Below, one piece after another: positions 7,713 through 15,739 of a stretch of DNA of 64,000 bases. The notes under the pieces are model-generated. The model saw only the letters and a list, made by a program, of their open reading frames with translations, was not told where the DNA came from and made no database searches. Position numbers and translations under genes: made by a program. The number at the start of each line of letters is the position of its first letter. The first letter of the stretch is position 1. Source of the DNA: an uncultured Chloroflexota bacterium (GTDB lineage: Bacteria; Chloroflexota; UBA11872); contig OY282448.1 in the NCBI GenBank assembly GCA_958296175.1, forward strand, positions 907,899 to 971,898. Direction: 5' to 3'.

Positions 7713-8572
7713 CCCGCGCGGCTGATGACCTGCAGCAGGTCGGCGCGGAACCCGTCGGCGTCGATCGCGGCGGCCAGGCGCAGCGGCGCCGCGCCCGCCG
7801 CGGCCTGGAAGCGGACCTGACGCGCCGCGACCTCGGCGCGCATGGGCGCTGGGTCCAGGGTCAGGAAGTCCTCGCCCAGCGCCAGGGTCAGCGTGACGGG
7901 GTCGTACATCGGGGTCCAGGCGCGGCCGCGGCGGTCGAGGTAGGTCTCCAGCATCAGGCCCAGCGACGCGCCAACGCCCGGGGCGCTGCGCACGCGCGCC
8001 AGGTCGGTGCGCTGGAGCCGCGTTTGGGACGTCACCAGGTAATCGCCCACGCGCACCTGCTGCCCGTTGTTGCATACGGCCGCGGCGCTGGCCGGGTCCG
8101 TGCCAAAGTTGTGCTCGCGCGGATTGGCCGGGTCGTTGCGGCCGCCCATCATGACAATGCCGTCCAGACGCGCCAGCGCCTGCGGCCGCCGCTGGAGCAG
8201 GTCGGCCGCGTTGGTGGCCGGGCCGACGGTTGCCAGCCACACGGGGGCGGGCGCCGACGCGATCGCGTCGGCCATCAGGTCCACGGCCGGCCGCGGGTCG
8301 CGGCGCGGGTCGTCGCTGCCGAGCGGGAGCAGCACGTCGCCGGAACGCGGGATGTCGGCAATCTCGCCGCCCGAGGCGCCGGCGGCCACGGGGACGCCGG
8401 CCGCGCCCAGCTCGTCCAACACCCGCAGCGCCAGCGCCGCGCGCCAGCGTGCGTCGCCCAGCACGGTCGTCACCGCGCACAGGCGAATCCGCGGATGCCG
8501 CACCGCGTAGGCCAACGCAAACGCGTCGTCCACGTCGTCGCCGATGTCCGTGTCCAGAATGAGCGAGATCAT
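7709..8572 (-). CDS. Inosine-uridine-type nucleoside hydrolase
   Basis: 287 residues. Hydrolyses the N-glycosidic bond of ribonucleosides to base plus ribose. The N-terminal ILDTDIGDDVDDAFAL holds the Asp cluster that binds calcium and the ribose hydroxyls and is diagnostic of the IUNH family. GIVMMGGRNDPANPREHNFGTDP is the second family block and WTPMYDP is near the C-terminal metal-ligand region. ATG at 8572. First gene of the coupled operon with the nucleotidyltransferase and aminotransferase. Confidence 0.92.
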   Translation of the reverse strand: MISLILDTDIGDDVDDAFALAYAVRHPRIRLCAVTTVLGDARWRAALALRVLDELGAAGVPVAAGASGGEIADIPRSGDVLLPLGSDDPRRDPRPAVDLMADAIASAPAPVWLATVGPATNAADLLQRRPQALARLDGIVMMGGRNDPANPREHNFGTDPASAAAVCNNGQQVRVGDYLVTSQTRLQRTDLARVRSAPGVGASLGLMLETYLDRRGRAWTPMYDPVTLTLALGEDFLTLDPAPMRAEVAARQVRFQAAAGAAPLRLAAAIDADGFRADLLQVISRAG

Positions 8573-8657
8573 GCGGCGCGGCCTCCGGGGTCGTTCAGGC
8601 GTGCGCCGCGCTGGGCATGGCCGGGGTCATGCACGGCGGCGGCGGGCGGTGGGTGGG

Positions 8658-10379
8658 TCAGGCGACGCGCAGCGCGCCTTCGGCGTGCAGCTCGCTGAGG
8701 ATGTCGGTCACCAGCTTTTGCGTGCCCTGCGGCGTCTTGCCGGCCGCGGCGCCCCAGCTGGCGGCGGCGGCGTCCACGATCTCGCGGCCGCTGCGGGCGC
8801 CGTCCAGCAGCCGCAGCAGCGAGGCGGCGGCGATGGAGAGGTAGTGCGAATTCGAGCTCTCGCCGTCGGGAATCTCCACCAGAGTCGCCGGGCGCAGCAC
8901 GTTCTCGCGGTCGTTGAGCATGTAGGGCTGCCAGCGCACGCCGTCGGCCCAGGTCGGCACGCCGTCCAGCAGGCGGTCCTGGCCAACGGGTTGGTAGTTG
9001 CGCGCCTCGCGTTCTTCTTGCAGGTAGGCCTGCAGCTGGGCGTCCTGCTCGTCGCTGAGTTCCAGCTCGAAGTTCTGGTAGATGATCTTCAGCTGCTCGG
9101 GGCTGAAGCCGCCGGCGTGTTTGAGTTTCAGGTGGCTGGTGGCGCCCGGGCTGCGCGCCACGCCGGCGGCTATGAGCGAGAACGCCTGCTGCAGCGAGAA
9201 GCTTTGGGACGGGTCCACAATGCGCCGCGCCTGCCAGAACCAGTCCTCGCGGCTGCGCTCGCCGTGGTACCAGTGCAAGGCCAGGTCCAGAAAGTCCTGG
9301 GCGGTCTTGCGGTATTCGCTGTCGTACCAATGCATGGCCAGCGGTTCCAGGTCGGGCTGCCGCAGCGCGGCCGTGAGCGCCAGGCTGGCGCGGATGGCCC
9401 CGTTCATGGCAAGCGCAATGCCGGTGGACAGCACGGGGTCCACAAAGCAGGCGGCGTCCCCGCACAGCATGTAGCCCGGCCCGTGGAAAGCCGTGCAGAA
9501 GAACGACCAGTCGCTGTCCATCTCCACGCGGTCGGATATCCACGCGGCAGAGTCGAGCAGGCGCAGCAGTTCCGGCGTGGCGGCCACGTTCTCCAGAAAC
9601 AGGTCGACGCGCTGCGCCGGGGACTTGCCGCGCACGCGGCGCGGGTCGGTCACGAAGCCCACGCTGCTGATGTCGTCCGCCAGCGGGATGTGCCAGAACC
9701 AGCCGGCCGCGCTGGACACGATGTGCAGGTTGCCGTCGTCGTTGCGGGTCAGGTCGGGGTAGACCTCGGACAGCTTGCGCGCGCCGCGGTAGTAGCCGGA
9801 CAGCGCCACGTGGCGCAAGGCCTCGTTGAACTCGCGCAGGCCAAAGCGCTTGCCCAGCAGCGACGACTGCCCCGAGCAGTCCAGCACGTAGCGGGTGGTC
9901 AGCCGTCCTTCCGTGCCGTCGCCGCCGCGCCAGCGCAGGCCCACCACGCGCCCGCCCAGCTGCACCACGTCGGTCACTTGCGTGGCTTCCCAGACGGCGG
10001 CGCCCGAGTCCTCGCTGTGGTCCAGCAGGATCTTGTCGAAGTCGGCGCGCCGCACCTGGAAGGCGAAGAAGGCGTCGTCGATCAGCTCCGAGAACCGCAG
10101 CGTCCAGGGCGCGCGCGAGCGGCCCCAGATGTAGGTTGCGCCGTACTTGCGCACGAACCCGGCCTGCACCACCTTGTCGGTGATGCCCATTTGGTCGAGC
10201 GCCAGGAAGGCGATGGGCAGCAGCGACTCGCCGATGTGTTCGCGCGGGAAGCGCTCGCGTTCCAGCACGGCCACGCGGAACCCGGCGCGCGCCAGCAGCG
10301 TGGCGGCGGTGGAGCCGGCCGGCCCGCCGCCGATCACGGCGACGTCGACCTCGTGGCCGTCGATGGGTCGGGTGCTCAC
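8658..10379 (-). CDS. Flavin-dependent halogenase-family protein with PqqD-like C-terminus
   Basis: 573 residues. FAD-binding VAVIGGGPAGSTAATLLARA is followed by HIGESLLP, and the halogenase signature appears as GWFWHIP at 226-232 (family: WxWxIP). Lys78 in FVRKYGATY lies where tryptophan halogenases have the catalytic Lys79. CGDAACFVDPVLSTGIA is the second flavin block. The tail, about 495-573, reads like a small winged-helix PqqD-type domain (LLRLLDGARSGREIVDAAAA ... DILSELHAEGALRV). The start is GTG 10379, overlapping the TPR gene's TGA. Chlorination or bromination of a carrier- or peptide-bound substrate is inferred; the family also contains simple oxidoreductases. Confidence 0.8.
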   Translation of the reverse strand: MSTRPIDGHEVDVAVIGGGPAGSTAATLLARAGFRVAVLERERFPREHIGESLLPIAFLALDQMGITDKVVQAGFVRKYGATYIWGRSRAPWTLRFSELIDDAFFAFQVRRADFDKILLDHSEDSGAAVWEATQVTDVVQLGGRVVGLRWRGGDGTEGRLTTRYVLDCSGQSSLLGKRFGLREFNEALRHVALSGYYRGARKLSEVYPDLTRNDDGNLHIVSSAAGWFWHIPLADDISSVGFVTDPRRVRGKSPAQRVDLFLENVAATPELLRLLDSAAWISDRVEMDSDWSFFCTAFHGPGYMLCGDAACFVDPVLSTGIALAMNGAIRASLALTAALRQPDLEPLAMHWYDSEYRKTAQDFLDLALHWYHGERSREDWFWQARRIVDPSQSFSLQQAFSLIAAGVARSPGATSHLKLKHAGGFSPEQLKIIYQNFELELSDEQDAQLQAYLQEEREARNYQPVGQDRLLDGVPTWADGVRWQPYMLNDRENVLRPATLVEIPDGESSNSHYLSIAAASLLRLLDGARSGREIVDAAAASWGAAAGKTPQGTQKLVTDILSELHAEGALRVA

Positions 10380-12265
10380 GCGAAGGCTCGAAGTCTGGCG
10401 CGCGCCTGGGCGAGGTTCCCTCGAATCATCGCATGTTGCTGCGGATATGCGGCGGCGTCGAACACCTCGGCGGCGGTTTCGTAGCTTCGAACCGCGTCGC
10501 TGACGTCCTGCGCGCCGGCGCCGGCGGATTGCAGTAGGGCCGAGGCCAGGTTGTTGTGGGCGCTGGCAAACTCCAGCGGCCGCGCCGCGCGGTCGCTGGC
10601 GGCCACGCAGGCGCGGTAGGCCTGGATGGCCTGGGGCAGCGCCTGCGGCTGGCCGGCGGCGGCCAGCGTGGCCAGCGTCATGCCCAGCAGCAGCTGGGTC
10701 TCGGCGTGGGCGGCGGCGTCGCGGCGCCGATCGCGGGCCGCCAGCGCCGCGCGCAGGTGGGCCGCGCCTTCCTGGAGGTCCGCGGCGGACGCGCCGCCTG
10801 CTTCGAGCGTCAGCCGCCCCAGCGTGTGATGCGCGCGGCCCGCCAGGGGGCCGTCGGCCACCGCCTCCAGCGCGCGCCGGGCGGACGCGCCGGCGCGGCG
10901 CAGGTTGTCGGCGCGGTCGCCGTCGCGCCGCTGCGCAAGCGCGTCGGCCAGCGCCAGGTGCAGCTCCGCATAGCCCTCGGGTTCGTTGCTGCGGTCGACC
11001 GCGTCCAGACCGGCCTCGAAAGCGTCGACCGCCTGCCGCAGACGCGCCGCGCGGTCGCCCGCGGTGGAAGCCAGCAGCGCGGCGCCCAGGCTGTGCTGCA
11101 CGCGGGCAAACTCGGTGGGGAATTGGGCGCGCGGCCAGGCCGCCAGCGCCAGGCGGCTGAGCTCCAGGGCGCGCGCCGCGCGCGCCGCCGGCGGCGCGGC
11201 CTCGTCCAGCAGCAGGCGCGGCGCTTCGATCAGCGCGGCCGCCACCCGCGCCGGCAAGGCCATGCGCGGCGCCAGCGCAATGGCGGCCTCGTAGCGTTCC
11301 AGCGCCGCCGCGCGCGCGGCGGCGCCGCCGCCGGGCAGTCGGCCCGCCCAGAGGCGGGCGTAGCCAAGCTGCAGCTCGGCGCGTCGGTCCGGCGGCGCGT
11401 CGGCGGGGATGTCCCGCAAGGCAAGGTCGAAGGCGGCGCCCGCGCGCTCGAACTGCGTCGGGTCCAGGCCCGTCAGCTCGACCTGCGTGAGCGCCGCCTC
11501 CGCGCGCGCCGCGGCCGCCTCGTCGGGTCGGCCGGCGGCCGCGGCCAGCTCGGCGGCGCGTTCGAACGCATCCACCGCCGCGCGCAGCTGCTCCAGGCGC
11601 GAGCCTTCCAGCTGCACGCGCCTGGCCTGGCCGTAGGCCAGCAGCAGCTCGGCGTGTTCGGCGGGGCGGGTGTCGGCGTCGACCAGGCGCAGGGCCGCCT
11701 GATATTCGGCAAGCGCCTCGGCGCGGGCGCGCGGGTCGGGCATGGCCGCCAGCACTGCGCCCACGCTGGCGCGCGCCTGCGCGTGTTGCACCGGCGCGTC
11801 GGCGGGCGGCAGCGCCTCCGCCACGCGCTCGAAACACCAGCGCGCGGCTTCCAGCTGCCCCCCGGTCCAGTGCGCCAGCCCCAGGCCGTGAAAGGCGCGC
11901 GTGTGCGCTTCCGGAAACTCGTCGCGGTTGAAGACCACGATGGCGCGCTGATAGCTGTCTATCGCTTCGTGCAGCACGTCCGGGTCGCCCAGCCGCGCGC
12001 GCCGGGCCAGGATGTCGGCCAGGTCCAGGTGCAGCCCGGCGAATTCCACCGGCTGCGCGGCCAGGTCGAACGCGTCGGCCGCCTCGATCAGAAGGTCGGT
12101 GGCCGCGCGCAGCTGCATCACGTCGGCGCCGGCCGCGTCGCGCAGCGTGCGGGCGCGGGCGACCTTGGCCTGCGCGGCCGCGTCGGGCGCCGGCAGGGGG
12201 TCCAGACGCGCCGGCACGGGTTCGCGCCAACCGTCGGCGCGGCGTTCCTCCGCAGGACCCTCCAT
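10376..12265 (-). CDS. TPR-like repeat protein in the halogenase operon
   Basis: 629 residues, almost entirely Ala/Arg/Leu-rich helices in repeats of about 50-60 residues, such as AIDSYQRAIVVFNRDEFPEAHTR and AVDAFEAGLDAVDRSNEPEGYAE. The recurring pattern is A(V/I)xxY/FExAxxxxxxxxxPxExAxxxxxLG, which gives degenerate tetratricopeptide repeats. No catalytic motif or signal peptide is seen. It ends in a GTGA overlap with the halogenase and starts 35 bases after the SRPBCC gene, so it is likely a scaffold or partner of the halogenase. The ATG start at 12265 has a weak ribosome site. Confidence 0.7.
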   Translation of the reverse strand: MEGPAEERRADGWREPVPARLDPLPAPDAAAQAKVARARTLRDAAGADVMQLRAATDLLIEAADAFDLAAQPVEFAGLHLDLADILARRARLGDPDVLHEAIDSYQRAIVVFNRDEFPEAHTRAFHGLGLAHWTGGQLEAARWCFERVAEALPPADAPVQHAQARASVGAVLAAMPDPRARAEALAEYQAALRLVDADTRPAEHAELLLAYGQARRVQLEGSRLEQLRAAVDAFERAAELAAAAGRPDEAAAARAEAALTQVELTGLDPTQFERAGAAFDLALRDIPADAPPDRRAELQLGYARLWAGRLPGGGAAARAAALERYEAAIALAPRMALPARVAAALIEAPRLLLDEAAPPAARAARALELSRLALAAWPRAQFPTEFARVQHSLGAALLASTAGDRAARLRQAVDAFEAGLDAVDRSNEPEGYAELHLALADALAQRRDGDRADNLRRAGASARRALEAVADGPLAGRAHHTLGRLTLEAGGASAADLQEGAAHLRAALAARDRRRDAAAHAETQLLLGMTLATLAAAGQPQALPQAIQAYRACVAASDRAARPLEFASAHNNLASALLQSAGAGAQDVSDAVRSYETAAEVFDAAAYPQQHAMIRGNLAQARARLRAFA

Positions 12266-12300
12266 GCGCGCGCTGGCCGGCGCCGTGCTGGCGGCCGCCC

Positions 12301-12768
12301 CTAGTCGCCGCTCAGGACGCCGGCCATCAGCCCGTCCAGGTTGGCCAGCGCCTGCTCGAAATCCTGCGCGACCTTGCTGCGCATGCCAAACGAGCGAATC
12401 AGCCCCAGCGGGCCGCCGCCGGACCAGGTGCTGGTGAGCGTGACCTCCGTGCGGTCGCCGCTGGGGCGCAGGTCGATGGTGGTGCGCACGTTGTGGAACG
12501 ACCCCACGTCGCGGCCGTCGCGCGTCTCGCGCACCGTGCGCCAGGCGATGCGCCGCGAGTTGTCCCAGGCCACCACGCGCTGCTCGGCCTGCGCGCCGTC
12601 GGCCATATGGGCCACGTGCTCGCGTCCCGAGGCCCTGAGCGGGCCGCCAGTGTGCTCGATGGACGTGATGCCAGGCAGCCACTCGGCCGTCTGGTCGAAG
12701 TCGGAGAGCACGTGCCACACACGCTCCTGCGATCCGGGCACCACCTGGCGGGCAACAACTTTGGCCAT
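12301..12768 (-). CDS. SRPBCC (START/polyketide-cyclase-like) protein
   Basis: 155 residues with the helix-grip fold pattern: MAKVVARQVVPGSQERVWHVLSDF, WLPGITSIEHTGG, ITSIE/VVAWDN strands, a beta hairpin TEVTLTSTWSGGG and the long C-terminal helix QDFEQALANLDGLMAG. Such proteins bind hydrophobic ligands in a central cavity. Some are polyketide cyclases or coenzyme Q-binding proteins. First gene of the operon SRPBCC-TPR-halogenase, which suggests it presents or processes the halogenase substrate. An in-frame extension to 12852 is rejected in favour of ATG 12768. Confidence 0.8.
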   Translation of the reverse strand: MAKVVARQVVPGSQERVWHVLSDFDQTAEWLPGITSIEHTGGPLRASGREHVAHMADGAQAEQRVVAWDNSRRIAWRTVRETRDGRDVGSFHNVRTTIDLRPSGDRTEVTLTSTWSGGGPLGLIRSFGMRSKVAQDFEQALANLDGLMAGVLSGD

Positions 12769-13097
12769 TTGCACGCGTCCTCTCGCCCGCGCCGCCGCGC
12801 ACGCTGCGCTCCCCAACGCGGGCGGCCAGTGTGCGCCCTGAAGTCCCCTCACCGCAAGCCGCCGCCGCGTGCCGGGGGCCGCAGCCGCCGAGGAGAGGAG
12901 CGCAGGCGGGGTTGGCGGCGGACGAGTGTTCAGGCGTGCGCGCTGGGGCCTGGGGATGCTGCGGGGGTTTACGATGGGGGCGGGGCTAGGCGCGGGTGCG
13001 CCGCGCCTGGCCGCATCCCTGAGGTCCGCAGGGCGGTCGAACGGCGCACGCCGCCGTCCATGCCGCGGGACTGCGTCCGGAGACGGCTGAGGTTTGC

Positions 13098-13934
13098 ATG
13101 CAGATCGAACGGCAGACGCCGCGCTTTTTCAACCGCTGCATGGTGCGCGACGGCGCTCGTCCGGTCATGGCGCTGAACCTGGGCGGCTCGGACAAGGACC
13201 TGTGGCTCATGCGGCCGTGCGTGCATCCGCTGTACACGCCCGCCGGGCTGCCGGTCACGGAAATGGGCGCGCACAACTTCCCGCACCACAAGGGGATCTG
13301 GATTGGGCACGCCAAGCTGAACGGCGTGAACTTCTTTCACGACCTGGCCGAGGCCGGCTGGATCGTGCCCGTGGCCGAGTCCTGCCAGGCCGACGCCGCC
13401 GGCGCGCGTATGGTCCTGGAACTGGAGTGGCGCGACCGGCGCGGCACGGTGCTGGCCGCCGAAACCCGCACGCACGAAGTGCGGCGCGACGGGCCGGCGC
13501 ACGTGCTGGACGTCGTGACCACCCTGCACGCCTCGCACGGGGCGCTGGAGCTGGGCGTGGACAACCACGCCTGGGCAGGATGCCGCGCCATCGACGCGCT
13601 GGATTGTGACGACGGCGGCCAGATGCTGGATTCCGAGGGCCGCACGTCGCCGGACGCCGTCAACGGCCAGCAGGTGCGCTGGGTGTGCGATAGCGGCCGC
13701 ATCGGCGGCCAGGCGTGCGGCGTTGCTCTGATGGCGCATCCCGCCTGTGCGCCGGTGCCCGTCTTCGCGCGCTTTTACGGCACCAACCTGCTGAACCCCA
13801 CCATGTACGAGCCGCTGGCCATTGCCGCGGGCGCGTCGTGGACGTTCGGCGCGCGCCTTGCGGCGTTCGACGGGCCGCCCGACGCGGCGCGGCTGAACCG
13901 CTGGTGGGCCGACGGCGGGCGCCGCCAGGACTGA
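13098..13934 (+). CDS. PmoA/DUF6807-family protein
   Basis: 278 residues of the family annotated PmoA or DUF6807, which is misleadingly named and not a methane monooxygenase subunit. Recognised by RPCVHPLYTPAG, then HNFPHHKGIWIGH and NGVNFFHDL, and the C-terminal ARFYGTNLLNPTMYEPLAI. Members commonly sit beside Gfo/Idh dehydrogenases and are presumed to act on sugars or glycosides; no reaction is established to my knowledge. Start ATG 13098. It is a single plus-strand gene between minus-strand operons. Confidence 0.8.
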   Translation: MQIERQTPRFFNRCMVRDGARPVMALNLGGSDKDLWLMRPCVHPLYTPAGLPVTEMGAHNFPHHKGIWIGHAKLNGVNFFHDLAEAGWIVPVAESCQADAAGARMVLELEWRDRRGTVLAAETRTHEVRRDGPAHVLDVVTTLHASHGALELGVDNHAWAGCRAIDALDCDDGGQMLDSEGRTSPDAVNGQQVRWVCDSGRIGGQACGVALMAHPACAPVPVFARFYGTNLLNPTMYEPLAIAAGASWTFGARLAAFDGPPDAARLNRWWADGGRRQD

Positions 13935-14098
13935 CGGCCGCGGCGCACGGCCGGCCCGGACCGACTCTGCCGTTAGGCCGCCGCCGACGGGCGCGTGGGC
14001 GCCAGCCCGGCGCCCGGCGCTCACAGACGCGCAGCCGCGAACCTGCCGGCCGCGCGGCGGCGCGTCGGCGAGCCCGCGCCGGCCGACAGCGCCCGGCG

Positions 14099-14443
14099 TC
14101 AGATGCGCTCGGCCCGCTCCAGCTCCAGGACGAACATGGCGGCGCCGCCCACTTCGACCTCCACGGGCAGCGCCAGATCGATCTCGCCCGTCCAGGGCAG
14201 CGTGACCAGCTCGGTGCGGGTGGTGCAGGTGTCGGCGGTCAGCCGCTGCAGCTCGTCCAGCCGCGCAGACTCCAGCGCCACCAGAAACACGGCGTTGGTG
14301 GCCTGCAAGAACCCGCCGGCGCTGGCGATGCGCGTGTGCGCAATGCCGGCGACGCGCAGCGCGTCCGAGTAGGCGCTGGCGTCGTCGTCCTGCACCACCG
14401 ACAGCACCAGCCGGTCGTAGGTCGCCGGGTCCGGCAGCTCCAT
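14099..14443 (-). CDS. Cyclic-di-AMP receptor-like protein (PII-like), copy 2
   Basis: 114 residues matching the cyclic-di-AMP receptor family (DarA/PstA/CdaA-receptor, former DUF970). The start LVLSVVQDDDASAYSDALR, then HTRIASAGGFLQATNAVFLVALE, carry the PII-like beta-alpha-beta and the GGFL loop that contacts the ligand. It lies 160 bases downstream of a paralogue on the same strand. Divergence in the second half (TCTTRTEL...) suggests a different partner. Real start ATG 14443; the longer frame to 14683 is Pro/Arg-rich and overlaps the paralogue. Confidence 0.75.
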   Translation of the reverse strand: MELPDPATYDRLVLSVVQDDDASAYSDALRVAGIAHTRIASAGGFLQATNAVFLVALESARLDELQRLTADTCTTRTELVTLPWTGEIDLALPVEVEVGGAAMFVLELERAERI

Positions 14444-14603
14444 CAGACGCTCCCCAGCAGCCCGCCGCGGGCGCGGCGGACGCCGCCGGGCGCGCCCGCG
14501 CCGCCATGCCAGCGGCGGCGCTCGCGCATCCGTCCGCGCCGGCGCGCGGGGCGTCGGTTGGCGGCGTTCACGTAGACCCTCCGGTGGGTGCGGCCATGGC
14601 CGT

Positions 14604-14948
14604 TCAGAGGCGGGCGAAGGCGTCGACGCGCACGACGAACACGATGCCGTAGGCCGAGCCGCTCTTCGACTGCCCCGAGGCATGCGTGGCGGCGGCGCGG
14701 ATGCGCTCGATGACGTCGTCCACCTGCGCCGCCCCCACGCCCACCATGAAGATGGCGTTGCCGCGGCGCAAGAACCCGCCCTGGGCGTCGATGCGCGTCG
14801 CGCCGTAGCTCGATTCCACCAGCGCCTGCGTCACGGCCTCCGCATCGTCGCGGTGCACGACCGCAAAAATCAGCCGTTCGACGTCGTCCGAGCCCTTGGC
14901 CACCAGTGGATCCTTCGCCTCGTCCCCGCCCCCAACCATAACAAGCAC
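14604..14948 (-). CDS. Cyclic-di-AMP receptor-like protein (PII-like), copy 1
   Basis: 114 residues of the same family: LIFAVVHRDDAEAVTQALVE, YGATRIDAQGGFLRRGNAIFMVGV and VDDVIERIR. The GGFLRRGN block is close to the family consensus GGFLRxGN. The first 20 or so residues (to DDVER) are an extra N-terminal segment. An internal GTG (VAKGSDD) may be the true start. PstA-type proteins bind c-di-AMP, and c-di-AMP generally limits potassium uptake; TrkH/TrkA genes occur at 37-39 kb in this window. No diadenylate cyclase is seen here. Confidence 0.8.
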   Translation of the reverse strand: MLVMVGGGDEAKDPLVAKGSDDVERLIFAVVHRDDAEAVTQALVESSYGATRIDAQGGFLRRGNAIFMVGVGAAQVDDVIERIRAAATHASGQSKSGSAYGIVFVVRVDAFARL

Positions 14949-15017
14949 TCCGCCGCCGCCCGCCCCGGCCGCCGCCGTCCGCCCCGACCGCGCGTCTGGG
15001 GCTAGACGAGGCTGAGG

Positions 15018-15458
15018 CTAGACGCGGCCGCCGAGGGGAACCTCGCGTCCTTCGTCCAGGTCGAGTCGGTCGAACTGGCGCACCAGATCGGTGCGGTGCG
15101 CCTGGCCGATGGCGGCCAGAAAGCCGCGGTAGCGCGTCCAGGCCGCCTCGTCCTGCGGCGCGCGCGTCATCATCCAGCGGTTGAAGGTCATGACCGCCTG
15201 CGGGGACTTCGGGGCCGTCTGCGACTCGATCCAGGCCCACACGGCCTCGTCGTCGGGGGCGGCCGCCGCCGCCGCTGCGAAGTCGGCGGCCGCAACGCCC
15301 AGGAACTCGAAGAGATCGGCCGAGAAGCCGCGGCGCGAGAGGTAGTCCCCCAAAGTTCCGGCATGCTCCGCGCGCACCTTGTCGATCGCCCGCGGCAGCA
15401 TGACGATGCCGTGCAGCGATTCGTACGGGCTGCGCGGCGTTCCGTTCACCAGGTCCAT
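15018..15458 (-). CDS. DUF5069-family protein
   Basis: 146 residues. Recognised by the N-terminal PRSPYESLHGIVMLPRAIDKVRAE and the middle block DEAVWAWIESQTAPKSPQAVMTFNR, which recur in DUF5069 proteins of unknown function. ATG at 15458 is preceded by AAGGAG at eight bases, a good ribosome site, which rules out the longer upstream frame. It follows the two c-di-AMP receptor genes on the minus strand in transcription space but is separated from copy 1 by about 70 bases and lies upstream of it, so all three could be one transcript. Confidence 0.75.
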   Translation of the reverse strand: MDLVNGTPRSPYESLHGIVMLPRAIDKVRAEHAGTLGDYLSRRGFSADLFEFLGVAAADFAAAAAAAPDDEAVWAWIESQTAPKSPQAVMTFNRWMMTRAPQDEAAWTRYRGFLAAIGQAHRTDLVRQFDRLDLDEGREVPLGGRV

Positions 15459-15540
15459 GCGGCGGCTCCTTCGTTCCAGCGCCCGCGCGGCGGTCGGCAG
15501 GCGCAGCGATGGTGGGCCGCCGCGGCGCGCGGCGCAACCC

Positions 15541-15697
15541 GCCGCGCCCGCCTCGTCCAGACGGGCGCGGACTGGCATGCGCCCGGCACACGTGTTCAGC
15601 AACCGCTCGCGCCGCGCCCGAGCGCGTGGACTGGCAGCGTTGACCGTTTCCACGACCTCGCGTTGCGTTGCCGCGCCCGAGCGCGTGCAGACTGGCA
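15541..15697. repeat. Three-unit repeat with 33-base spacers
   Basis: Units GCCGCGCCCG...GACTGGCA lie at 15541-15577 (with a 9-11 base insert), 15611-15636 and 15670-15697. The second and third differ only by two extra bases (GCGTG-GACTGGCA versus GCGTG-CAGACTGGCA). The two spacers (15578-15610 and 15637-15669) are both exactly 33 bases and unrelated. The units contain a short hairpin CGCGC-CCGA-GCGCG. No cas gene is near. Confidence 0.55.
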
Positions 15698-15739
15698 CCA
15701 TACGCGGCAACCAACTGACCGCGGCGCACGAGGGTCGAG

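Noticed and set aside
8658-12230. One 1190-codon minus-strand frame across the halogenase and TPR genes
   Set aside because: The upstream 600 codons are an Arg/Gly/Ala-rich shadow of the TPR gene in another frame; the coupled GTG at 10379 separates two sensible proteins.
8658-12768. Full natural-product gene cluster around the halogenase
   Set aside because: No PKS, NRPS, prenyltransferase or obvious precursor-peptide gene lies within 10 kb on either side.
13098-13934. Particulate methane monooxygenase subunit
   Set aside because: The family name PmoA is historical; the protein is soluble-looking and lacks membrane helices and copper-site context.
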